Both the position numbers and the translations under genes were made by a program. Below, piece after piece: positions 21,701-24,432 of a stretch of DNA of 24,432 nucleotides; within the stretch, counting starts at the first letter, position 1, and every line of letters begins with the position of its first letter. Location of the stretch: positions 40,131 through 64,562 of the forward strand of contig NMRA01000195.1 of the NCBI GenBank assembly GCA_002633005.1, given 5' to 3'. This stretch comes from Phoronis australis. Its lineage: Eukaryota; Phoronida; Phoronidae. The notes under the pieces are model-generated. The model was given only the letters and a program-made list of their open reading frames with translations, made no database searches and was not told where the DNA came from.

Positions 21701-22844
21701 AGACAGCGTACTGTGTAGATACATGTACCAATAGCCCCGCGAACCGTCTTTTTTCAAGTCTTCCCGCCCTCCCGTTGCACCACCAAAACTGCCCTGCTTT
21801 TTGACACACGGCTAAATCGGCAGTTTATCATATATTATTATTAATTCCCATGCGACATAGCAATATTTCCCGTTCAACGGGACGTTTAATGGGTTTTTGT
21901 GTTCCTCAAATTTTTGATTCGACTAAAAAAAAAAATAAACGGCGTCAAGAACTTTTGTGTGTTACGTCTCTTGCCCCAAAATCCTTTCAGGACGTTTGTG
22001 TGTTGCAGCAAATATTTCAATCTTGCCTTTTGGCTTAGACCCAGATAACCCGCTTCTTATGCAAAATTCCGAACTTCAATCCAGTTGTTCCGTTTTGCTC
22101 ATTCTTGAATGTGAACGTGGACAACTACTGTATGCAGCAGGTGTTCAAATTAATATTGAACGTGAATGGAAATGAGTAAACTTGAGCGTTCATTATTTTA
22201 TTTGCTTCTGCGCGCTTTATTTTCTTCTGTTAAAAAGAAATAAAATCGTGCGTGTTGTTTCTATAGCAACAAGGGTTGCTTTGCCACCATGATTTTGTCG
22301 AAAAGCTCGACCCTCAAAACGTAGATTGTGTATTTAACATTTCATAAGACACCGCAAAAGAACATTTGGTAATGGACGCAAAAAATTGCATAAAAAAACA
22401 CACGTGACATTTGTTCTCGGCATGTTAATGTCAAATTTCATTTTAAAAAAGCCGTCCTTCATAAAAATGTAATATAGAAGTTAATGTCTGAGGGGTTCAC
22501 GGGAGTGGGGCAGTTTGTAACTTCACAATTTGTGATTTAAGAATATGTGGAAAAGACGGTGGACGGTCATGAGCAGTGGTCTGCATTTTTTGTGCTTGCG
22601 AGATATCCCGTTATTGAAATCTTTAATCCACTTTTTCACTACATGTAGCAAAAGTAGACGTCGCACGTTTTACCCTTGCCAAACTTACCAACAAAAAGGC
22701 GAGCATTATAAACGCCAGTAATTTACACACGAAGTAATTTCGTGTTCTCGCCGTAAGAGGGGGTTGCTCTTCATGTATCTCCGCTATGGATTCTTCGTTG
22801 GTGGACTTCATCTGCGCTCTTCTGTTCAACATATTTGTAAACAT
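11658..22844 (-). CDS. MFSD4/NaGLT1-like major facilitator transporter (4 exons)
   Basis: This is a membrane transporter of the major facilitator superfamily, probably moving a sugar or similar small solute across the plasma membrane. The coding exons are 22844-22689, 20838-20681, 13646-13513 and 12739-11658. They total 1530 bases, or 509 codons plus stop, close to the usual length of MFSD4 proteins. All joins keep frame: phase 0, then 2+1, then 1+2. About twelve hydrophobic segments are visible, near residues 37-60, 82-100, 106-123, 130-150, 168-188, 229-251, 294-315, 337-361, 365-386, 391-413, 419-446 and 453-477. Family-like traits are GICLPDL after helix 1, VGQL opening helix 2, and LGYAVGQALTPLI in helix 5. 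N-glycosylation sequons fall in the helix 1-2 loop (N71) and in the large helix 5-6 loop (N199, N204, N214). The substrate is inferred from the family only. Intron 2 hosts a retrotransposon. Confidence 0.85.
12740..13512 (-). other. Transporter intron 3
   Basis: It runs from GTAAGT at 13512 down to the pyrimidine-rich acceptor at 12740. It holds one TACATGTA (13132-13139). I see no gene or mobile element inside. Confidence 0.75.
13513..13646 (-). CDS. Transporter exon 3 (residues 105-150)
   Basis: It encodes helices 3 and 4 (SNLVVAGGCIVGCLFYAM, then VLGVLVFFAVFASTVSHI). The acceptor TGTTGTTTCAG|G gives the single base needed after exon 2 and completes an arginine codon. The open frame also runs upstream of this acceptor to about 13729, and there is another acceptor-like TTTCAAATAG at 13705, but that one is out of phase with exon 2. 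The donor is ATCT|GTAAGT, leaving one base. Confidence 0.8.
14018..14035. repeat. Perfect 18-base palindrome
   Basis: CCTCTTTTGCAAAAGAGG equals its own reverse complement. It lies within intron 2 of the transporter gene and has no spacer, so any hairpin would need to open its centre. Confidence 0.85.
14289..14311. repeat. Hairpin with 9-base perfect stem
   Basis: CAAGGTGGT and ACCACCTTG flank a five-base loop TCTCC. It lies in intron 2, so it would be present in the pre-mRNA. No run of T follows, and nothing suggests a named RNA class. Confidence 0.8.
15377..15471 (-). repeat. 3' LTR (95 bases)
   Basis: It starts directly after the polypurine tract and ends AACA. Relative to the 5' LTR it lacks about 27 bases, in two gaps: one next to the second TGACGTCA and one in the AT-rich middle. 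The rest differs by few substitutions. Confidence 0.85.
15472..15483 (-). other. Polypurine tract
   Basis: AAGGCGGGGAGG on the minus strand abuts the TG start of the 3' LTR. This is the expected place and composition for the primer of plus-strand DNA synthesis. Confidence 0.8.
15486..16640 (-). pseudogene. Integrase remnant (pol)
   Basis: An HHCC-type zinc region lies near 16512-16640 (HIGHFEMQ, then HCTPC). The catalytic core follows: D in VHVDH (16430-16428), D in TDNA (16269-16267) and E in NGAAERS (16161-16159). The last two are 35 residues apart, the canonical spacing, although a TAG stop lies between them. The first two aspartates are out of frame with each other. A GPRSVKV...GPIW stretch near 15760-15800 resembles the GPY/F module. 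The tail ends RRSERLKN near the polypurine tract. No chromodomain is seen. The final frame runs through the polypurine tract and stops inside the 3' LTR at 15438. Confidence 0.85.
16850..17440 (-). pseudogene. RNase H remnant (pol), frame intact
   Basis: This is the best-kept part of the element, in a frame open from 17432 to 16716. The acidic residues expected in retroviral-type RNase H are present: D in CDAS, E in GEALA, D in LITDHK and D in NADALSRF. Family-like phrases include GAVLFH and LTRWAL. It degrades the RNA strand during reverse transcription. The frame continues into the linker before integrase. Confidence 0.85.
17440..18266 (-). pseudogene. Reverse transcriptase remnant (pol)
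   Basis: Upstream part: KPRAVPFAL, then GDYSVTINPQLETQRHPLP, the fingers and palm start of Gypsy-type reverse transcriptase. A TAA stop follows at about 17915. Next come LADAYNK and SFGISSAPG in a second frame, then VVVNLDDIFVSS at about 17709-17730 in a third. The catalytic box reads NLDD where the family has YLDD, a one-base change (TAC to AAC). FLGSVQFYGKFIPKL near 17450-17490 begins the connection region. At least two frameshifts and a stop make it inactive. Confidence 0.88.
18327..18530 (-). pseudogene. Aspartic protease remnant (pol)
   Basis: The frame includes FDVDTGSPDNFIS, the DTG(S) active-site signature of retropepsins, near 18484-18512. It is followed by SEKVCFKLGK. The frame then closes at 18327, before reverse transcriptase resumes in another frame. 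In an intact element this protease cuts the Gag-Pol polyprotein. Confidence 0.8.
18640..19484 (-). pseudogene. gag remnant (capsid and zinc-knuckle nucleocapsid)
   Basis: The gag frame probably starts at ATG 19484-19482. It begins MGELAGIISLLQQQ, a glutamine-rich coiled-coil-like start, followed by LTFGAFDSS. Further on are RERFKFWSN and ETIQELAARIRQDA, typical of Mag-type capsids. Near 18699-18739 lies a CPRC...H...C zinc knuckle whose frame is shifted by one base in an A run. Just after it, at about 18640-18680, is a second CX2CX4H group with altered spacing to its last cysteine. Frame changes near 19200-19350 and stops around 18940 split gag into at least three pieces. The product would package element RNA in a cytoplasmic particle. 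Confidence 0.8.
19495..19510 (-). other. Candidate tRNA primer-binding site
   Basis: TGGCGTAGTTGGCAGG begins five bases after the end of the 5' LTR on the minus strand. TGG is the usual start of a site complementary to a tRNA 3' end (CCA). I could not assign the tRNA. Confidence 0.45.
19516..19637 (-). repeat. 5' LTR (122 bases)
   Basis: On the minus strand it runs TGTTGTGATG...AACA. It matches the copy at 15377-15471 through most of its length but keeps two stretches that the other lacks. It contains two TGACGTCA palindromes. At 122 bases it is unusually short for a Gypsy LTR. Confidence 0.85.
19638..20680 (-). other. Proximal part of transporter intron 2
   Basis: This is noncoding sequence between exon 2 (donor GTAGGT at 20680) and the retrotransposon. 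It contains one TACATGTA (20565-20572). I see no gene, repeat family or RNA. Confidence 0.65.
20681..20838 (-). CDS. Transporter exon 2 (residues 53-105)
   Basis: It completes helix 1 and encodes the first outer loop and helix 2 (ACADTNIGICLPDLIVQTNG, then MSVGQLSFLMSAPLVTFLI). The acceptor is TTTTGTTCCAAG|GCA. This AAG ending is less usual than CAG, but it restores phase 0 and puts the family's PDL motif right after helix 1. A CAG eight bases further on would break the frame. The donor is AAAAG|GTAGGT, leaving two bases of a codon. Confidence 0.78.
21479..21496. repeat. (GT)n(GC)n alternating run
   Basis: Eighteen bases alternate strictly between purine and pyrimidine (five GT, then GC units), the pattern that most readily adopts left-handed DNA. 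More GT-rich bases lie on each side. It lies in intron 1. Confidence 0.8.
21850..22244 (+). other. Antisense open region ending in AATAAA
   Basis: On the strand opposite the transporter, an ATG at 21850 opens 62 codons (MRHSNISRSTGRLMGFCVPQ...). A second frame that overlaps it continues from 21957 to a TGA at 22175 and contains LDPDNPLLMQNSELQ. An AATAAA follows at 22239-22244. The pair looks like one reading frame broken by a shift near 22020-22040, such as a retrocopy or other inserted coding fragment. I recognise no family, and chance is quite possible. Confidence 0.2.
22689..22844 (-). CDS. Transporter exon 1 (residues 1-52)
   Basis: It opens at ATG 22844-22842 with G at -3. A second ATG five codons in (22832, A at -3) is an alternative start. 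The first 34 residues are a hydrophilic, acidic cytosolic tail with no signal peptide. Helix 1 then begins at about residue 37 (NYFVCKLLAFIMLAFLL) and is cut by the splice donor TTG|GTAAGT in phase 0. The open frame continues past the donor into unrelated residues, as intron read-through. No clear TATA box was found directly upstream, and an upstream noncoding exon cannot be excluded. Confidence 0.75.
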
Positions 22845-24230
22845 CGCTCTGAATAGTACCAGTTTTGCTAAGAAGCACTCTCTGAATTTCAGGCTGACCT
22901 TGAACTGGTGAAGATGTTCTCTGGTCTCATATAACTGGACATCCAGGCAAGTATATATTATAAAGCATCACCAACATAACGAAACGTGATATATTTTTCT
23001 CAGCATTGCTAAGATAACATCTGTCGTTTTGATAGCTGATGAACAAAAACATGACGTAAGAGCTAATGCGCACTTTCGACTGTATAATGAATTAGTATTA
23101 AACAAAACCGTTCTAATAAATGACACAGCCACTTAGTTGCAGAATGTAAAACTACTCATGATTACAAGCACCTGTCCGTTTCGATGACTATACACAAATA
23201 GATGTGAATTCAAGCTTTCAATCTCTTTCAAGTGAAGGATTGTGGGAAGGGTGTTGATATCTTGTTAACACAATGTCTGATCAAGTAAAAATTGTGAAAA
23301 AATATAGATGGCAAAATTTAGAGAAAAACGGGCCTCAATTCTGAATTAGTCTGATAATGATAATGTATTACTACTAGGGCACACTGCAGACAAATTACAA
23401 CTTTGTCAAAGTATGGCCTCAATAATTTTCTCCCCTCGCTTACTTCTCCTTTGTTGAAATAGAAAGTCATTTACAATAGACGGTGGCACTTTTGAAACAA
23501 TTGGTGATACTAACGTGGAACATAAAGTGGTGATATTCCACGGGGTTTGTTGAGACATGCGAAATTCAAAAGTTGAATACTTATGAAAATATACCGAAAT
23601 ATTGGAGTTTTTATTTTCATTCCTTCATTGTACAATCTTGGTTAATTTGAGTGTTCACATATTTTAAAGCAGGTACATTTGTAATTGAAATTTCTCGAAA
23701 ATTCCTCAAGTGAAATGAGTAAAAGCATCTTTGCTTTATATATTCAAATGGTACAGTAACTGTTTCTGATAAAATTAGATTCCAGTGCTATTTTTCAAGA
23801 AGTTGTTTTGGTAATGACTTAGGTGCTAAGGTGTCTGGGTAAAACGTACACTAACAAAAGTTAGTATGTGGTTTGCTAAACACGAATGTTGCTGCAAGAC
23901 CATCACTTACGTTAGTCATACCTATTGTTCCCTGTCAACAAGCCTTATCAAATAACTGGTATCAATTACATTGGACATGTGTTGACATAAACTACCATTC
24001 AAATGGGCTTAATTGATGCGGAATTTCAAACAGCATACATGTATATATCGATTGATACCTTGGTTCTTAGCTCAGTCCCATTGCACAATCTATGTCATTT
24101 TAATGAAAAAGTAAGTATATCTATATGTACATGATAGCAGTCATTATTTTATTCTTGTTGGTATACACGCTGTTTCATACATCACTATTTGTTTTGTATT
24201 GTATAATTGCATCGGATTAAAGAAAAAAGA
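22845..24230. other. Region upstream of the transporter gene
   Basis: This should hold the transporter's promoter and 5' leader. I see no TATA box at a convincing distance from the ATG and no CpG-dense stretch. TACATGTA occurs at 24036-24043. No open frame of interest was found on either strand. Confidence 0.4.
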
Positions 24231-24389
24231 TTTCTCTCTCCGTGGTCTCTCCCTTTCTCGGTCTCTTGGTCTCTCTCGATCTCCGTCTATCTCAGTGTCT
24301 CTCTCTCCCTCTCCCTCTCCCTCTCTCCCCCTCATTTCCCCCCCCCCCTCTCGCTCTCTCTCTCTCTCTTTCCCTCTCTCTCTCTTTCC

Positions 24390-24432
<43 letters not shown>
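24231..24432. repeat. CT-rich microsatellite tract
   Basis: About 200 bases of pyrimidine-rich sequence on the plus strand are mostly CT and CCCT units, with a ten-base C run near 24339-24348 and a nearly pure (CT)n end that continues past the window edge. On the minus strand it is a GA tract about 1.4 kb upstream of the transporter start codon. The arginine/glutamate-rich open frame here is an artefact. Confidence 0.95.

Larger units (their letters stand above)
20839..22688 (-). other. Transporter intron 1
   Basis: It begins GTAAGT at 22688 and ends TTCCAAG at 20839. It contains TACATGTA at 20903, 21720 and 22640, an alternating purine-pyrimidine run, and a plus-strand open region with a poly(A)-like signal, both listed separately. 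Confidence 0.7.

Noticed and set aside
24144-24335. Arginine/glutamate-rich minus-strand frame
   Set aside because: It is a translation of the CT tract.
1-24432. CRISPR arrays, bacterial operons, defence or toxin systems
   Set aside because: No regularly spaced identical repeats and no prokaryotic-style genes; all evidence points to animal nuclear DNA.

Overview
The window looks like nuclear DNA of an animal. It is AT-rich and gene-sparse, it has a gene split by introns with consensus splice sites, it carries microsatellites, and it holds a decayed Ty3/Gypsy retrotransposon inside an intron. There is no bacterial gene organisation. The palindromic 8-mer TACATGTA occurs 13 times, which in my experience fits a marine invertebrate, possibly a non-vertebrate deuterostome. 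That placement is inference and is weak.

The one clear protein-coding gene lies on the minus strand from 22844 down to 11658. Four exons (22844-22689, 20838-20681, 13646-13513, 12739-11658) join with matching phases into an uninterrupted frame of 509 codons plus stop. The product is a 12-helix major facilitator superfamily protein, most like the MFSD4 / sodium-dependent glucose transporter 1 (NaGLT1) family, at that family's usual length. The three introns are 1850, 7034 and 773 bases.

Intron 2 contains a whole but broken LTR retrotransposon, 15377-19637, on the same strand as its host gene. In its own reading order it has a 5' LTR (19516-19637), a candidate primer-binding site, gag with zinc-knuckle residues, aspartic protease, reverse transcriptase, RNase H, integrase with a D-35-E pair, a polypurine tract and a 3' LTR (15377-15471). 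Several frameshifts and stops break it. The style of gag and pol suggests the Mag lineage. Its very short LTRs each carry two perfect TGACGTCA (CRE/ATF-type) palindromes.

Bases 1-11650 hold no gene I can name. They contain a 177-base tandem duplication (753-1104), overlapping perfect palindromes (4086-4109), two weak candidate first exons on the minus strand (5213-5287 and 4480-4548) with a TATA motif nearby, an open plus-strand stretch with splice-like ends (5873-6218), an (AC)25 microsatellite, an AT-rich block with inverted repeats (7574-7617, 7793-7836), and a run of five degenerate motif copies around 9281-9469. Bases 22845-24432 are upstream of the transporter gene and end in a long CT tract.

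I found no clear sign of a new multi-gene system. The points most worth a second look are the TACATGTA enrichment, the paired CRE sites in the LTR, the degenerate motif array near 9.3 kb and the unassigned candidate exons.
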